A stretch of 64,000 bases of DNA from Caballeronia temeraria (GCF_001544795.2 NZ_FCOI02000002.1:248001-312000); one strand, 5' to 3'; shown: positions 7,818 to 17,681, numbered from the stretch's first letter. The notes: generated by a model not told the origin, from the sequence alone. Numbers and translations: made by a program.

Positions 7818-8741
7818 TCAGACGCAGGCGGCCACGCCGTCGCGCTTTTTCGTGAAGATCGCACGGCCCGCGCGCGACGAACTCGGCTTGCCGATCGCGC
7901 GCGAAATGAAATCGCCGATATCGACGAGCTGATCCAGATCGACGCCCGTTTCGATGCCGAGCCCGTTCATCAGATAGACGACGTCTTCCGTCGCGACATT
8001 GCCCGTCGCGCCCTTCGCATACGGACAGCCGCCGAGCCCCGCCACCGACGCGTGGAAAATCTCGATGCCTTCGAGCAGCGCCGCATAAATATTGCCGATG
8101 GCCTGCCCGTAGGTATCGTGGAAGTGCCCGGAAAGACGCTCGCGCGGAAACACCTTCTGCGCCGCCGCGAGCACTTCGCGCGTGCGTTTGGGCGTGCCGA
8201 CGCCGATGGTATCGGCGATATCGATTTCGTCGCAGCCGAGCGCCTTCATCCGCTCGACGACATCCACGACCGATTCGATGCTCACTTCGCCCTGATACGG
8301 ACAGCCGAGCGTGCACGAAATGCTGCCGCGCAGCCGCATGCCCGCGTCCTTTGCGGCCTTCGCGACCGGCTCGAAGCGCGCGATGCTCTCCGCGATGCTG
8401 CAATTGATGTTCTTCTGCGAGAACGCCTCGCTCGCCGCGCCGAAAATGACGATTTCATCCGCCTTCGATTCGAGCGCACCTTCGAAGCCGCGCATGTTCG
8501 GCGTGAGCACGGAGTAGATCGTGCCCGGACGGCGCTCGATGCCGGCCATGACGGCGGCGGCGTCGGACATTTGCGGCACCCATTTCGGCGACACGAACGA
8601 TGTCGATTCCACGTTCACCAGACCTGCGCGCGCGAGCCGGTTCACGAGCTCGATCTTGGTTTCGGTGGGCACGAACGCCTTTTCGTTCTGCAGGCCGTCG
8701 CGCGGCCCGACTTCGACGATTTTCACTTTTGACGGAATCAT
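7818..8741 (-). CDS. mvaB: Hydroxymethylglutaryl-CoA lyase
   Basis: This 307-residue HMG-CoA lyase (equivalent to LiuE) splits HMG-CoA into acetoacetate and acetyl-CoA in the last step of leucine breakdown. Key elements are VEVGPRDGLQNE (the metal and catalytic Arg/Asp motif), the metal-binding GHFHDTYGQA, and the lyase signature VAGLGGCPYAKGATGNVATE with its active-site Cys. The ATG at 8741 is chosen because it has an aaggag ribosome binding site at the right distance; a longer frame would overlap ghrA. It is embedded in the operon led by bioA, 23 bases after ghrA. The product acetoacetyl unit could feed the thiolase at 19.7-20.9 kb. Confidence 0.95.
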   Translation of the reverse strand: MIPSKVKIVEVGPRDGLQNEKAFVPTETKIELVNRLARAGLVNVESTSFVSPKWVPQMSDAAAVMAGIERRPGTIYSVLTPNMRGFEGALESKADEIVIFGAASEAFSQKNINCSIAESIARFEPVAKAAKDAGMRLRGSISCTLGCPYQGEVSIESVVDVVERMKALGCDEIDIADTIGVGTPKRTREVLAAAQKVFPRERLSGHFHDTYGQAIGNIYAALLEGIEIFHASVAGLGGCPYAKGATGNVATEDVVYLMNGLGIETGVDLDQLVDIGDFISRAIGKPSSSRAGRAIFTKKRDGVAACV

Positions 8742-8764
8742 GTCTCGCTCCTTGTGATGTGTTC

Positions 8765-9706
8765 TCAATAGCCGCGCTTGAAATCGACGATGCCGCTGAT
8801 CGGCTCACCGCGCGCGAGCGCTTTGATCTTGCCGGCGATCTGCACGATGCTTTCCTCGCGCAGCGTTTCCGCCGATATGTGCGGCGTCACCGACACGCGC
8901 GGATGCGTCCAGAACGGATGATCCTGCGGCAGCGGCTCGTGGTGGAACACGTCGAGCGTCGCGGCGGCGAGCTGGCCGCTGTCGAGCGCGGCGAGCAGAT
9001 CGGCATCGACGAGATGCGGGCCGCGCGCCACGTTCACGAGATACGCGCCGCGCGCGAGCTTGCCGAACGTGCGCGCGTTCAGAATGCCTTCGGTGTCCGG
9101 CGTGTGCGGCAGCAGGTTGATGAGCATGTTCACGCCGTCGAGGAACGCGTCGAACTTGTCCGCGCCCGCGTGGACGTGCACGCCTTCGATCGTCTTCGGC
9201 GAGCGGCTGTAGCCGCGCACCGGCACGCCGAGCTTCAGCAATCCCTTCGCGACTTCCGCGCCCAGCACGCCGAGCCCGAGCACGCCGACCGTGAATGACT
9301 CACGCGCGTGCTGCGGCCGCTTTTCCCAGCGGCGTTCGCGTTGCAGCGCGTCGTATTCGTCGAAGCGGCGCAGGTAGCGCAGCGCGCAGTACGTCGCGTA
9401 TTCGACCATCTGCTGCGCCATGCCGGTGTCTTCGAGACGCACGAGCTTCGCGTTCGGCGGCAGCGTGCCGGGTTCCTTGCGTTCGACGTCCAGAATGGCA
9501 TCGACGCCCGCGCCGAGATTGAACACAGCCTGAAGATCGGGCCGATTCGCGAAGAGCTCGCGCGGCGCGCGCCAGACGATCGCGTAATCGGCGGGCGCCG
9601 TGTCGCCCGGCTCCCACACGCGCAGGTCGGCATCCGGCAGCTCGCGTCGCAGGCCGCCGAGCCACGCGTCGATATCGGCGCCCTTTTCGTAGAAGATGAT
9701 TTTCAT
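8765..9706 (-). CDS. ghrA: Glyoxylate/hydroxypyruvate reductase A
   Basis: This 313-residue D-2-hydroxyacid dehydrogenase of the GhrA type reduces glyoxylate to glycolate and hydroxypyruvate to glycerate with NADPH. Visible are the N-terminal catalytic-domain strand (MKIIFYEKG), the FNLGAGVDAI loop that contacts substrate, the Rossmann motif VGVLGLGVLGAEVA near residue 145, the catalytic Arg in NVARGPHLVD, the Glu in the FHHEPLPQDHPFW segment and the His in TPHISAET. It starts only 13 bases after bioB, so it is probably read from the bio promoter. No strong ribosome binding site is visible, which suggests coupling to bioB. Confidence 0.92.
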   Translation of the reverse strand: MKIIFYEKGADIDAWLGGLRRELPDADLRVWEPGDTAPADYAIVWRAPRELFANRPDLQAVFNLGAGVDAILDVERKEPGTLPPNAKLVRLEDTGMAQQMVEYATYCALRYLRRFDEYDALQRERRWEKRPQHARESFTVGVLGLGVLGAEVAKGLLKLGVPVRGYSRSPKTIEGVHVHAGADKFDAFLDGVNMLINLLPHTPDTEGILNARTFGKLARGAYLVNVARGPHLVDADLLAALDSGQLAAATLDVFHHEPLPQDHPFWTHPRVSVTPHISAETLREESIVQIAGKIKALARGEPISGIVDFKRGY

Positions 9707-9719
9707 GGCCGCGTGTGTA

Positions 9720-10763
9720 TTAGCTCGCGTGTTGGTGTCCGCAGCCGCGCCCGGTTTCCTGCGCGCCGACGTTCTGCGCCGCTTCCGCGCGCATGCCGAG
9801 CCGCTCGATCAGCTTGCGGTCCGCTTCGGCTTGCGGGTTGCTCGTCGTCAGAAGCTGGTCGCCGTAGAAGATCGAGTTCGCGCCCGCCGCGAAGCACAGC
9901 GCCTGCAACGCCTCGTCCATCTGCTCGCGGCCGGCGGACAGACGCACCATCGCTTTGGGCATCGTGATGCGCGCGACCGCGATCGTGCGCACGAACTCGA
10001 ACGGATCGAGCGCGTCGATGCCGGTGAGCGGCGTGCCCGCGACTTGCACGAGATTGTTGATCGGCACCGACTCCGGATACGGCTCCATGTTCGCGAGCTG
10101 CGAGATCAGCCCGGCGCGCTCGCGTCGCGATTCGCCCATCCCGACGATCCCGCCGCAACACACATTGATGCCCGCGTCGCGCACGTGTTCGAGCGTGTCG
10201 AGGCGATCCTGGTACGTGCGCGTCGAGATGATCTGGCCGTAGAACTCCGGCGATGTATCCAGATTGTGGTTGTAGTAATCGAGGCCGGCATCGCGCAGAC
10301 CTTGCGCCTGATGCGCTTCGAGCATGCCGAGCGTCACGCAGGTTTCGAGGCCCATCGCCTTCACGCCGCGGATCATGTCCTTGATCGGCTCCAGATGGCG
10401 ATCCTTCGGATTGCGCCACGCCGCGCCCATGCAGAAGCGCGTCGCGCCGTTCGACTTCGCGACTTCGGCGGCCTTCAGCACTTCGTCGACGTCCATCAGC
10501 TTTTCGGCTTTCAGGCCGGTGTCGTGATGCACCGACTGCGGGCAGTACGCGCAGTCTTCCTCGCAGCCGCCGGTCTTGATCGACAGCAGCGTGGAGAGCT
10601 GCACCGCGTTCGGATCGAAGTGCTCGCGATGCACGGTCTGCGCGCGGTAAAGCAGATCGTTGAACGGCAACGCGTACAGCGCGACGACATCGGCGACGCG
10701 CCAGCGCTGCATTGGCTGCGGCGTGGCCTTGGAAGTGGTCTCAGTGGCGATGTGCTGTGTCAT
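9720..10763 (-). CDS. bioB: Biotin synthase
   Basis: This 347-residue radical-SAM enzyme inserts sulfur into dethiobiotin to make biotin. The [4Fe-4S] motif is C67-E-E-D-C71-A-Y-C74 in [17 protein letters not shown]. Further family motifs are [22 protein letters not shown] and the C-terminal [12 protein letters not shown], which includes residues around the [2Fe-2S] site. Length fits the family. The gene begins 4 bases after bioD and is the fourth gene of the bio operon. The C-terminus extends past the core with an Ala/Gly/His-rich tail, as in other Burkholderiaceae. Confidence 0.98.
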   Translation of the reverse strand: MTQHIATETTSKATPQPMQRWRVADVVALYALPFNDLLYRAQTVHREHFDPNAVQLSTLLSIKTGGCEEDCAYCPQSVHHDTGLKAEKLMDVDEVLKAAEVAKSNGATRFCMGAAWRNPKDRHLEPIKDMIRGVKAMGLETCVTLGMLEAHQAQGLRDAGLDYYNHNLDTSPEFYGQIISTRTYQDRLDTLEHVRDAGINVCCGGIVGMGESRRERAGLISQLANMEPYPESVPINNLVQVAGTPLTGIDALDPFEFVRTIAVARITMPKAMVRLSAGREQMDEALQALCFAAGANSIFYGDQLLTTSNPQAEADRKLIERLGMRAEAAQNVGAQETGRGCGHQHAS

Positions 10764-10767
10764 GAAT

Positions 10768-11469
10768 TCAATCCTTTCGATGAAGCGGGTGAGTCAGAAG
10801 GCCGATATCGAGCGAATCGGCGGCGCGCGAGGCATCGGCTGCCGCGAAATGCGGAATCACGCCGATGAGCGGCGCCTCGATACGTCGTTTGAGCGTTGCG
10901 ATGTTTTCGTCGGGATACAGCATATTCGGATCGACGCGATTCGCGACCCAGCCCGCGAGCGTCAGTCCGCGCGCGGCGATGGCTTCGACCGTCAAGAGCG
11001 CATGGCTGATGCAGCCGAGCCGCATGCCGACGACGAGCACGACCGGCAGATTCAGCGCGACGGCGAGATCGGCGGTGTCGTGCGTGTCGTCGAGCGGCAC
11101 GCAAAAACCGCCGACGCCTTCCACCACGACGATATCCGCTTGTGTCATCGCGACGTGATGCGCGTCGACGATGCGCCCGATGTCCAGAGCGATGCCCTCG
11201 CGCGCCGCCGCGATATGCGGCGCGATCGGCTCGCGCATCATGAACGGCGTGCGGATGTCGTCGGGCAGCGCGACGTTTGCGGCGGCATCGAGCTGATCGG
11301 CGTCTTCGTTGTGCAGCACGCCGTCGCGCAGCACGGCGCCCGACGCGATCGGCTTCATCGCGGCGGCGCGCAGGCCCGCGCGCGCGAAGCCGTGCAGCAG
11401 CGCGCAGGAGACGAACGTCTTGCCGATTTCCGTATCGGTTCCGGCGACGAATATCGATAAAGCGGTCAT
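10768..11469 (-). CDS. bioD: ATP-dependent dethiobiotin synthetase
   Basis: This 233-residue P-loop enzyme closes the ureido ring of dethiobiotin from 7,8-diaminopelargonate, CO2 and ATP. The N-terminus [20 protein letters not shown] is the BioD P-loop (GTDTxxGKT), MKPIASG contains the substrate-binding Lys, and [12 protein letters not shown] is the conserved 'EGaGG' loop. The start ATG overlaps the bioF stop as ATGA, and 4 bases separate it from bioB. Confidence 0.97.
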   Translation of the reverse strand: MTALSIFVAGTDTEIGKTFVSCALLHGFARAGLRAAAMKPIASGAVLRDGVLHNEDADQLDAAANVALPDDIRTPFMMREPIAPHIAAAREGIALDIGRIVDAHHVAMTQADIVVVEGVGGFCVPLDDTHDTADLAVALNLPVVLVVGMRLGCISHALLTVEAIAARGLTLAGWVANRVDPNMLYPDENIATLKRRIEAPLIGVIPHFAAADASRAADSLDIGLLTHPLHRKD

Positions 11470-12665
11470 AGCGTATTCAATGCGTTCAATGCGTGATCGA
11501 GCCGCGCGAGATCGTCCTCGCTGTGCGCGGCGGAAAGCGAAATGCGCAGGCGCGACGTGCTGGCGGGCACGGTCGGCGGACGGATCGCGGGCACCCAGAG
11601 ACCGTGCTTGTCGAGCGCGGCGGCGATTTCCAGCGTTTCGTCGTTGCCGCCGATCACGAGCGGCTGCACGGCGGTAAGCGAATCGACGGGCATCCAGCGC
11701 GTGCGTTTCAACATCGCGCGCGTGGTGTCGATGAGCGATGCGAGATGCGCGCGCCGTGCGTCGCCTTCATCGCCGGCAATGATCTCGATGCTCTTCGACA
11801 CCGCATGCGCGACCGCCGGCGCCGACGCCGTCGTGAAGATATACGGACGTGCGCGCTGAATCAGCCATTCGATGACCGTCTCATGCGCCGCGACGAACGC
11901 GCCCGACACACCCGCCGCCTTGCCGAGCGTGCCGACATAGACGAGATGCGGCGAGCGCAACGCGTAATGCGCGAGTGCGCCGCGTCCTTGCGGGCCGAGC
12001 ACGCCGAAGCCGTGCGCGTCGTCGACGATGAGCCACGCGCCGTACTTCTCCGCCAGTTCGACGAGACGCGCGAGCGGCGCGATATCGCCGTCCATGCTGA
12101 ACACGGTGTCGGTGACGATGAGCTTCGTCGCGGCTTCATCGCGCGAGGCGTCGAGCATGGCGTCGAGCGCGTCCATGTCCGCGTGCGGATAGATCTGCGT
12201 TTCCGCGCGCGACAGACGCACGCCGTCGATCAGCGATGCGTGGTTGAGCGCATCGGAGAACACGAGCGTGCCGCGTCCGGCCAGCGCCGTGACGACCGCG
12301 AGGTTCGCCATGTAGCCGGTGCTGAAGTAGAGCGCGCGCGGGTTGTCGACGAAACCGCCCGAGAACGCGGCGAGATCGTCTTCCAGTTTCGCGTGCGCGC
12401 GTGAATGCCCGCCGAGCAGATGCGAGCCGCCGCTGCCCGCGCCGAAGAGCGACGCGCCTTCCGCGAGCGCCGCGCGGATCGCTTCGTGCGCGGCGAGGCC
12501 GAGATAGTCGTTGCTCGCGAAACCGATGATCTCGCGGCCATCGACGGTCATATGCGCCGAACACGCGCCGTCGATGGTCTTGCGCCGGCGGCGCAGGCCG
12601 CGCGCGTCGATATCGGCGAGACCTTGTTTCAGCGTGTCGTACAACGCCTGCGATGTGTGCTTCAT
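11466..12665 (-). CDS. bioF: 8-amino-7-oxononanoate synthase
   Basis: This 399-residue PLP enzyme of the alpha-oxoamine synthase family condenses pimeloyl-ACP/CoA with alanine. The PLP lysine is K249 in [12 protein letters not shown], the Asp that pairs with the pyridine ring lies in [10 protein letters not shown] (about residue 215), and [19 protein letters not shown] is the glycine-rich substrate loop. The frame stays open far upstream, but BioF sequence begins at the ATG at 12665, which overlaps the bioA stop as ATGA. It is the second gene of the bio operon. Confidence 0.97.
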   Translation of the reverse strand: MKHTSQALYDTLKQGLADIDARGLRRRRKTIDGACSAHMTVDGREIIGFASNDYLGLAAHEAIRAALAEGASLFGAGSGGSHLLGGHSRAHAKLEDDLAAFSGGFVDNPRALYFSTGYMANLAVVTALAGRGTLVFSDALNHASLIDGVRLSRAETQIYPHADMDALDAMLDASRDEAATKLIVTDTVFSMDGDIAPLARLVELAEKYGAWLIVDDAHGFGVLGPQGRGALAHYALRSPHLVYVGTLGKAAGVSGAFVAAHETVIEWLIQRARPYIFTTASAPAVAHAVSKSIEIIAGDEGDARRAHLASLIDTTRAMLKRTRWMPVDSLTAVQPLVIGGNDETLEIAAALDKHGLWVPAIRPPTVPASTSRLRISLSAAHSEDDLARLDHALNALNTL

Positions 12666-13972
12666 GCGGCATCCCCGGCAAGCGTGGCGTCGAGCGTGTC
12701 GCGCGTGCGTTGGGCGAGCAGCAGCAGTTCGTCGTCGGTGAGGATGTACGGCGGCATCATGTAGACCGTCGTGCCGATGGGCCGCATCAGCAGTTCGCGC
12801 TGCAACGCGTTCGCGAAGAAGCGGCGCGAGAAGGTCTTGTCGTCGATGTCGGCGTCGAACGCGAAGATCGTGCCGCAATGGCGCAGGTTCTTCACGCGTT
12901 CGTGCTTGCCGAAGTGCGCGCGCAACGTCTCGCCCAGCAGCGCCGATTTGCGTCTGTTTTCGGCGAGCACGTTCGCGCTTTCGAACAGATCGAGCGTCGC
13001 GAGCGCGGCGCGGCACGCGAGCGGATTGCCCGTGTACGAATGCGAATGCAGGAAGCCGCGCGTCACGTCGTCGTCGTAGAAGGCGGCGTAGATGTCGTCG
13101 CGCGTCAGGACGATCGAAAGCGGCAGGTAACCGCCGCTGATGCCCTTCGACAGGCACATGAAATCCGGCCAGATGCCCGCCTGCTCGCACGCGAAAAAAG
13201 TGCCGGTGCGCCCGCAGCCGACCGCGATTTCATCGGCGATCAGATGCACGCCGAATTCGTCGCACAACGCACGCAGACGCGTGAGATACGGCGCGTCGTA
13301 CATCGCCATGCCAGCCGCGCACTGCACGAGCGGCTCGACGATGACCGCCGCGAGCGTCGACGCGCGTTGCTCGAAGAGCGCGCGCATCGCGGCGATGGCT
13401 TCATCGACGCCGACCGCCGCCGGCGACGCGACCACATGCGCGTGACGGATCAGCGGATCGTATGCGTCCTTGAAAATGGCGACGTCGGTCACGCCGAGCG
13501 CGCCGATCGTTTCGCCGTGGTAGCTGTTCGCGAGGCACGCGAACTCGCGTTTCTCGCTCTGGCCGCGATTGCGCCAGCAGTGAAAGCTCATCTTCAGCGC
13601 GATTTCGACCGCCGATGCGCCATCGGACGCGAAAAACGCATGACCGAGCGTGCGCTGCGTGAGCGACGAAAGGCGCTCGGCCAGCTCGACGGCGGGCGCG
13701 TGCGTGCAGCCCGCGAGCATCGCGTGTTCGAGCGTGTCGAGCTGATCCTTGAGCGCGCGGTTGATGTCGTCGTTCGCGTGGCCGAAGAGGTTCACCCACC
13801 ACGAGCTGATTGCATCGAGATAGCGACGGCCTTCGTGGTCGTAGAGCCACGCGCCCTTGCCACGCGCGATCGGCACGAGCGGCACGCGCTCGTGATGTTT
13901 CATCTGGCTGCACGGATGCCACACGGCCGCGAGCGAGCGGGCAACCCAATCCTGATTGGCTTCTGTGTTCAA
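12662..13972 (-). CDS. bioA: Adenosylmethionine-8-amino-7-oxononanoate aminotransferase
   Basis: This 436-residue class III PLP aminotransferase uses S-adenosylmethionine as amino donor to make 7,8-diaminopelargonate. The PLP lysine is K276 in [11 protein letters not shown], the cofactor Asp lies in [14 protein letters not shown], and the N-terminal [14 protein letters not shown] and [10 protein letters not shown] motifs are BioA-specific. The start is a TTG at 13972, with a well-placed GGGAG six bases before it. The next in-frame ATG (MKHHERV) would cut conserved sequence, so the TTG is preferred. It is the first gene of a nine-gene minus-strand run. A weak start codon on the first gene may limit expression. 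Confidence 0.95.
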   Translation of the reverse strand: MNTEANQDWVARSLAAVWHPCSQMKHHERVPLVPIARGKGAWLYDHEGRRYLDAISSWWVNLFGHANDDINRALKDQLDTLEHAMLAGCTHAPAVELAERLSSLTQRTLGHAFFASDGASAVEIALKMSFHCWRNRGQSEKREFACLANSYHGETIGALGVTDVAIFKDAYDPLIRHAHVVASPAAVGVDEAIAAMRALFEQRASTLAAVIVEPLVQCAAGMAMYDAPYLTRLRALCDEFGVHLIADEIAVGCGRTGTFFACEQAGIWPDFMCLSKGISGGYLPLSIVLTRDDIYAAFYDDDVTRGFLHSHSYTGNPLACRAALATLDLFESANVLAENRRKSALLGETLRAHFGKHERVKNLRHCGTIFAFDADIDDKTFSRRFFANALQRELLMRPIGTTVYMMPPYILTDDELLLLAQRTRDTLDATLAGDAA

Positions 13973-14094
13973 AAACGGCTCCCAGGCACGCGTGCGCGAC
14001 GCGGGCCGGATACTTCGGGCAGACGCCGGGACGCCTGCGTTACGGGGAAGACTGCGAACAAACTGCGCGAGTCAATTATCCCTAAAACGTGGCC

Positions 14095-14120
14095 AACCTT
14101 CCGTAATCGGAAGGTTTTTT
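14095..14120 (+). terminator. Terminator-like hairpin upstream of bioA, pointing away from it
   Basis: A perfect 9-bp stem (aaccttccg / cggaaggtt, loop taat) is followed by tttt on the plus strand. No plus-strand gene precedes it, since bioA reads the other way. It could end a short plus-strand transcript from the bioA leader region. Alternatively the palindrome could be an operator for bioA. Both readings are inference. Confidence 0.5.
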
Positions 14121-14208
14121 GAGCGTGCGTGCACGCGCAATGGAAATGCGAAAACGCGCTATCGCGTGCAACGTCGGTCAACTGGAAGCGTTAAGGTGCG
14201 ATCGACGC

Positions 14209-14235
14209 AAAAACGCCGGCGCGAAGGCCGGCGTT
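14209..14235 (-). terminator. Terminator of the secreted alpha/beta hydrolase
   Basis: On the minus strand the stem aacgccggc / gccggcgtt is followed by a T run (bases 14209-14213 are a's on the plus strand). It lies 23 bases past the stop of the hydrolase gene. Confidence 0.85.
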
Positions 14236-14257
14236 CTCAGCAAGCGGAAAAACGGTT

Positions 14258-15514
14258 TTAGCGCGATGCGGTCTGCGTGCCGGCCACCTGATCGTGCCAG
14301 ACGACGCGATTGTTCACCGCGTAGAGGCGGCACGGATCGGCGCTCTGCTTCTGGCAACTCGCGATGGCGACCGACATCGGATCGTCGCCGCCTTCGGCCC
14401 ACGACCACGCGCCCGAATCGGACACGGCGAACGCGCGGCTCGAATACTGCGAAAGAAAGTTGCGGTAACCTGCACGGCCGTTTTCATCGACGAACGGAAC
14501 GGCCTGCACGGAATCGAGGTCCGCGAAATGGGTCGCGTCCGGCATATTCGGCTCGGACACCTGATACTGCACGGCGGTCGGCATGCCGATCTGCGCGAGG
14601 AAGGCCTTCACGCGCGGCCACCAGATCTGCACGCCGTCGCGATCGCCGACGAGCCGGTGCGCGTCGTTCTTGTAGGTGCCGAAATCGACCATGTTCGCGC
14701 GCGCGCCGTGCGCGGTGAACGCGGTGAACATCTGCGCGGACAGATCGCCTTGCCAGACCGAATCGTTGTCGCCGTAGAGCCACAGCGACGGCAGGCGCAC
14801 GTTCTGGCCGTAGTCGCCGAACGCGTTGACGAGATTCTTCTGCCAGCCCGTGCATTCGTCCTGACGCAGGCCGCCCGAGAAGTTGATGAGACCGCGCACG
14901 CCCGGCGCCGCGACCGCATCGCGCGCGCCGTAGGCGATGGTCGTCAGCCCGCCGTGCGACGTGCCCGCGACGACGATATGCGTCTTGTCGACGTAAGACT
15001 GCGCGCTCATGTAAGCGACGGTCGCGGCGACGTCCTGCGCCTGCGCGAAACCGTTCGCCTCGACATCGCAGCCGTGGCCGGTGTAGTCGCCGCCCGAGCC
15101 CGCGAAGCCGCGGCGGTTCGGCACGACGACGACATAACCGTGACGCACGAATTCACGCGCGAGCGCGACCGGGCGGTTGCGCGGTTGCGCGTGCGAATCG
15201 CCGGGGAGCTTGCCGTGATTGAAGACGATCATCGGGAACGGACCGGCGCCGTCCGGCTTGAACACCGTGGTTTCGAGCGAGATGTCGGCTTCGGGAATCT
15301 GGACGACGCTTTCGTTCAGTCCATTGGCGACGACGGGGAGGCCCGCGTCGAGCGAATCGGGAATGCGGGAAAGCGGCTGGCCGAACGCGGCTGCCTGGAG
15401 GCCTTCGGTTTGACGTACGCCGCCGATCGGTTCGGCACGCACGGCGGACGTGACGAGCGATGCCGCGAGCGCGCACATCATGCTGCATCCGACCAACCAG
15501 GTTCTGATCGCCAT
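14258..15514 (-). CDS. Secreted dienelactone-hydrolase-like alpha/beta hydrolase
   Basis: This 418-residue exported alpha/beta hydrolase has a signal peptide at the start chosen at 15514 (MAIRTWLVGCSMMCALAASL, cleavage near AVRAEP), with ggag seven bases upstream. The core has the nucleophile elbow GTSHGG, the strand-turn IVFNHGKLPG that forms the oxyanion hole, GYVVVVPNRRGFAGSGGDY, and a later LWLYGDNDSVW that supplies the acid Asp. The overall plan is that of dienelactone hydrolase/peptidase S9-like esterases. Several Cys residues (GCDVEA, QDEC, CQKQSADPC) suit an oxidising periplasmic site. The substrate is unknown. It is monocistronic. Confidence 0.85.
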   Translation of the reverse strand: MAIRTWLVGCSMMCALAASLVTSAVRAEPIGGVRQTEGLQAAAFGQPLSRIPDSLDAGLPVVANGLNESVVQIPEADISLETTVFKPDGAGPFPMIVFNHGKLPGDSHAQPRNRPVALAREFVRHGYVVVVPNRRGFAGSGGDYTGHGCDVEANGFAQAQDVAATVAYMSAQSYVDKTHIVVAGTSHGGLTTIAYGARDAVAAPGVRGLINFSGGLRQDECTGWQKNLVNAFGDYGQNVRLPSLWLYGDNDSVWQGDLSAQMFTAFTAHGARANMVDFGTYKNDAHRLVGDRDGVQIWWPRVKAFLAQIGMPTAVQYQVSEPNMPDATHFADLDSVQAVPFVDENGRAGYRNFLSQYSSRAFAVSDSGAWSWAEGGDDPMSVAIASCQKQSADPCRLYAVNNRVVWHDQVAGTQTASR

Positions 15515-15846
15515 CCGTGAACTCCGACTGCGCTTCCAAAAAGACGTGGATACCGCGTGGCCCCGAACGTCAATTTTTGAAGTCACAAACCTATCGCGCT
15601 GCTCGATTTGAGCAGTATCGGCTGCGGGTTCCGGGAGTCATGCCCGGAAAAGGCATGACAATTGGCTTCAAAACGGGGCTTCGCTGCGAGTGTCCGGGCA
15701 CGGGAATGACTGCGCCCTGACGTGAACAGAGATTAACCGTTCAAAATTGCACTGCACAATAAGTGGTACCCCGTAACTGTTTAATCTGAAAGGAAATTCT
15801 TAGGAAATTAATACCGCGTGCCACCGCATATTTCTTAAAGAATTAT
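15515..15846. other. Intergenic region with an AT-rich segment and a hairpin
   Basis: It separates YchJ (ending at 15847) from the start of the secreted hydrolase, and both are on the minus strand. A perfect 8-bp hairpin (gtcatgcc / ggcatgac, 15637-15659) lacks a T run, so it is not a standard terminator. About 15740-15850 is clearly AT-richer than the surroundings. I see no gene. It probably carries the hydrolase promoter. Confidence 0.4.
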
Positions 15847-16266
15847 TTACTTTTCTTTTATCTGACCATCGACGTAAATCCAGTCGCCCGCATTGTTGCG
15901 CATGAAGCGGCTGGCTTCGTGCAGTCGATGCGCGCGCCCGTCGACCTTGTAGCGGGCGACGAACTCGACCTCTTCGTGGTTCGCGTCGATCGGCGTGTGG
16001 CGTTTGATCTGCAAGCCGAGCCAGCGCGTGCCGGCGTCGGAGGCGTCGAGATCGGGCGGGCAGGTCGATTCGGCCCAGGTCGCGCGCAAATACGCGGTGT
16101 CGCCGAGCACGTAGGCGGTGTAGCGCGAGCGCATCAGTTCCATCGCGTCAGCGGGCTTTTCGCCGCCTTCGATGAATCGTCCGCAACACGCTTCGTAGCG
16201 CGGCGCGCGCGCATTTGCGCGCTGATCGGGCGCGGCGCCGCCGCAGGGACAGTCCACCGGCTTCAT
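15847..16266 (-). CDS. YchJ-family (UPF0225) SEC-C motif protein
   Basis: This 139-residue protein of the YchJ family has a zinc-binding SEC-C-like knuckle at its N-terminus (CPCGG... and YEACCGRFIEGGEKP) and the family core AMELMRSRYTAYVLGDTAYLRATW, an NTF2-like fold. Biochemical role is unknown. The start at 16266 overlaps the GST stop (ATGA), so it is the last gene of an SDR-GST-YchJ operon. The end of the gene (QIKEK) is AT-rich compared with the rest. Confidence 0.9.
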   Translation of the reverse strand: MKPVDCPCGGAAPDQRANARAPRYEACCGRFIEGGEKPADAMELMRSRYTAYVLGDTAYLRATWAESTCPPDLDASDAGTRWLGLQIKRHTPIDANHEEVEFVARYKVDGRAHRLHEASRFMRNNAGDWIYVDGQIKEK

Positions 16267-16871
16267 TGATCGACACCCGGCATCTCGACGTGACGCGGCT
16301 GGCTGCGCACGCGTTCGAGCCACGCGCGGATCGCGGGATAGCGCGACAGATCGACGTTCGCTTCGTCCGCGACGTGCGTGTATGCGTACAGCGCGATATC
16401 CGCGACGGTGTAGCGCTCGCCGACGAAAAACGTGCGCGTCGCGAGATGCTGCTCCATCACGTCGAGCGCGCGATACGAGCCGGCGATTTTTTCGGGCAGA
16501 CGGGCGTCGCCGGGATTTTTCTGAAATTGCAGGATGAACCGCGCCACCGCGACATACGGCTCGTGGCTGTACTGCTCGAAGAACATCCATTGCAGCACTT
16601 GCGCGCGTTCGAGCCGGTCATCGGGCAGGAGCGGCGTGCCGTCGGCGAGATAGCAGAGGATCGCGCCGGATTCGGCGAGCGTCGTGTTTTCGTCGATGAC
16701 GAGCACCGGCACCTTGCCGTTCGGATTGAGCCGTCTGAACTCGCCGGTGCGTGTGGCGCCGTTCATCATGTCGACTTCGTGCCAGACGTAAGGCTGGCCA
16801 AGCTGTTCGAGGACGAGCCGAACCTTGTAGCAGTTGCCCGATGGGGACACGCCGTGTACCTGATAACTCAC
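16263..16871 (-). CDS. Glutathione S-transferase family protein
   Basis: This 202-residue protein has an N-terminal thioredoxin-fold GST domain (GVSPSGNCYKVRLVLEQL; the glutathione-binding NPNGKVPVL and LAESGAILCYLAD) and a C-terminal all-helical domain. The start is GTG at 16871, with aggag five bases upstream; the neighbouring ATG is out of frame and stops at once. It sits 13 bases after the SDR gene and overlaps YchJ. The catalytic residue is probably the Ser in PSGN. The substrate is unknown. Confidence 0.92.
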   Translation of the reverse strand: MSYQVHGVSPSGNCYKVRLVLEQLGQPYVWHEVDMMNGATRTGEFRRLNPNGKVPVLVIDENTTLAESGAILCYLADGTPLLPDDRLERAQVLQWMFFEQYSHEPYVAVARFILQFQKNPGDARLPEKIAGSYRALDVMEQHLATRTFFVGERYTVADIALYAYTHVADEANVDLSRYPAIRAWLERVRSQPRHVEMPGVDQ

Positions 16872-16884
16872 ATTCGCTCCTTTC

Positions 16885-17562
16885 TCACCATTCCAGTTTC
16901 GTTCCGTCGTACTGCACGAAGGTCCCGTTGAATGCGTCGTGCATCGCGCCCGCCTCGGCGATCACCGCGCGCATGCCCGACACGCTGTGCGCGACGTCGA
17001 TCGCCGCCGACGGCCCGCCCATTTCCGTGCGCACCCAGCCCGGATGCAGCGCGATGCACGCCGAATGCCGCGTTTCCAGCGACGCCACCTTCAGCGCCGA
17101 ATTGAGCGCCGCCTTGCTCGCGCGATACAGCCAGCCGGTCGTGCCGCTCGCCCCGCCGATACTGCCCATCTTGCTCGACACGACCGCGAGCACGCCGCTC
17201 GCGGCATCGGTGAGCGGCAGAAGCACGGGAATCAGTTGCATGGGGCCGCGCACGTTGGTGTGCATGACCTGATCGAAGTCTTCGGGGCCGATCGTTTCGA
17301 CGCCTTCGGTGCGCGGTCCGTACACGCCCGACACGACGATCGCCACGTCCAGCTTTTCCTCGTCGAGCTGCCACGCGAGCGCGGCGATCTGCTCGGGCTG
17401 CGTGACGTCGAGGGAGAAGGTTTGCGCGCCCATCGCGTCGAGCGCGGAAAGCGAGGTTTTGTCGCGGGCGGTGGCGAGCACGCGCCAGCCGTCACGACAG
17501 TATTCGCGTGCGAATTCGTGGCCGAGGCCGCGCGACGCGCCGACGATCAGTACCGTTTTCAT
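16885..17562 (-). CDS. SDR-family oxidoreductase
   Basis: This short-chain dehydrogenase/reductase of 225 residues has the dinucleotide motif VLIVGASRGLGHEFA at the N-terminus and the active-site Tyr-Lys in LYRASKAALN, preceded by a Ser in VVSSKMGS. HPGWVRTEMGG is the usual segment after the catalytic Lys. Two in-frame ATGs exist, at 17571 and 17562; the second fits the usual family start and leaves a workable distance to AAGGA, so I use it. It is the first gene of the SDR-GST-YchJ operon. The substrate is unknown. Confidence 0.88.
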   Translation of the reverse strand: MKTVLIVGASRGLGHEFAREYCRDGWRVLATARDKTSLSALDAMGAQTFSLDVTQPEQIAALAWQLDEEKLDVAIVVSGVYGPRTEGVETIGPEDFDQVMHTNVRGPMQLIPVLLPLTDAASGVLAVVSSKMGSIGGASGTTGWLYRASKAALNSALKVASLETRHSACIALHPGWVRTEMGGPSAAIDVAHSVSGMRAVIAEAGAMHDAFNGTFVQYDGTKLEW

Positions 17563-17681
17563 GAGCGACATGTTCCTTGTGTGAACAGATGAAGATGACT
17601 ATAACGCGCGACCCGCTGTCGCGGATCAACCGCCGGCCTTTCGGCTAATGTTGTGCGCTTTCAACCAGTAAGACCGGAAAG

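Noticed and set aside
15637..15659. Perfect hairpin taken as a terminator or attenuator
   Set aside because: No T run follows on either strand and it is far from the stop of YchJ, so I list it only in the intergenic entry.
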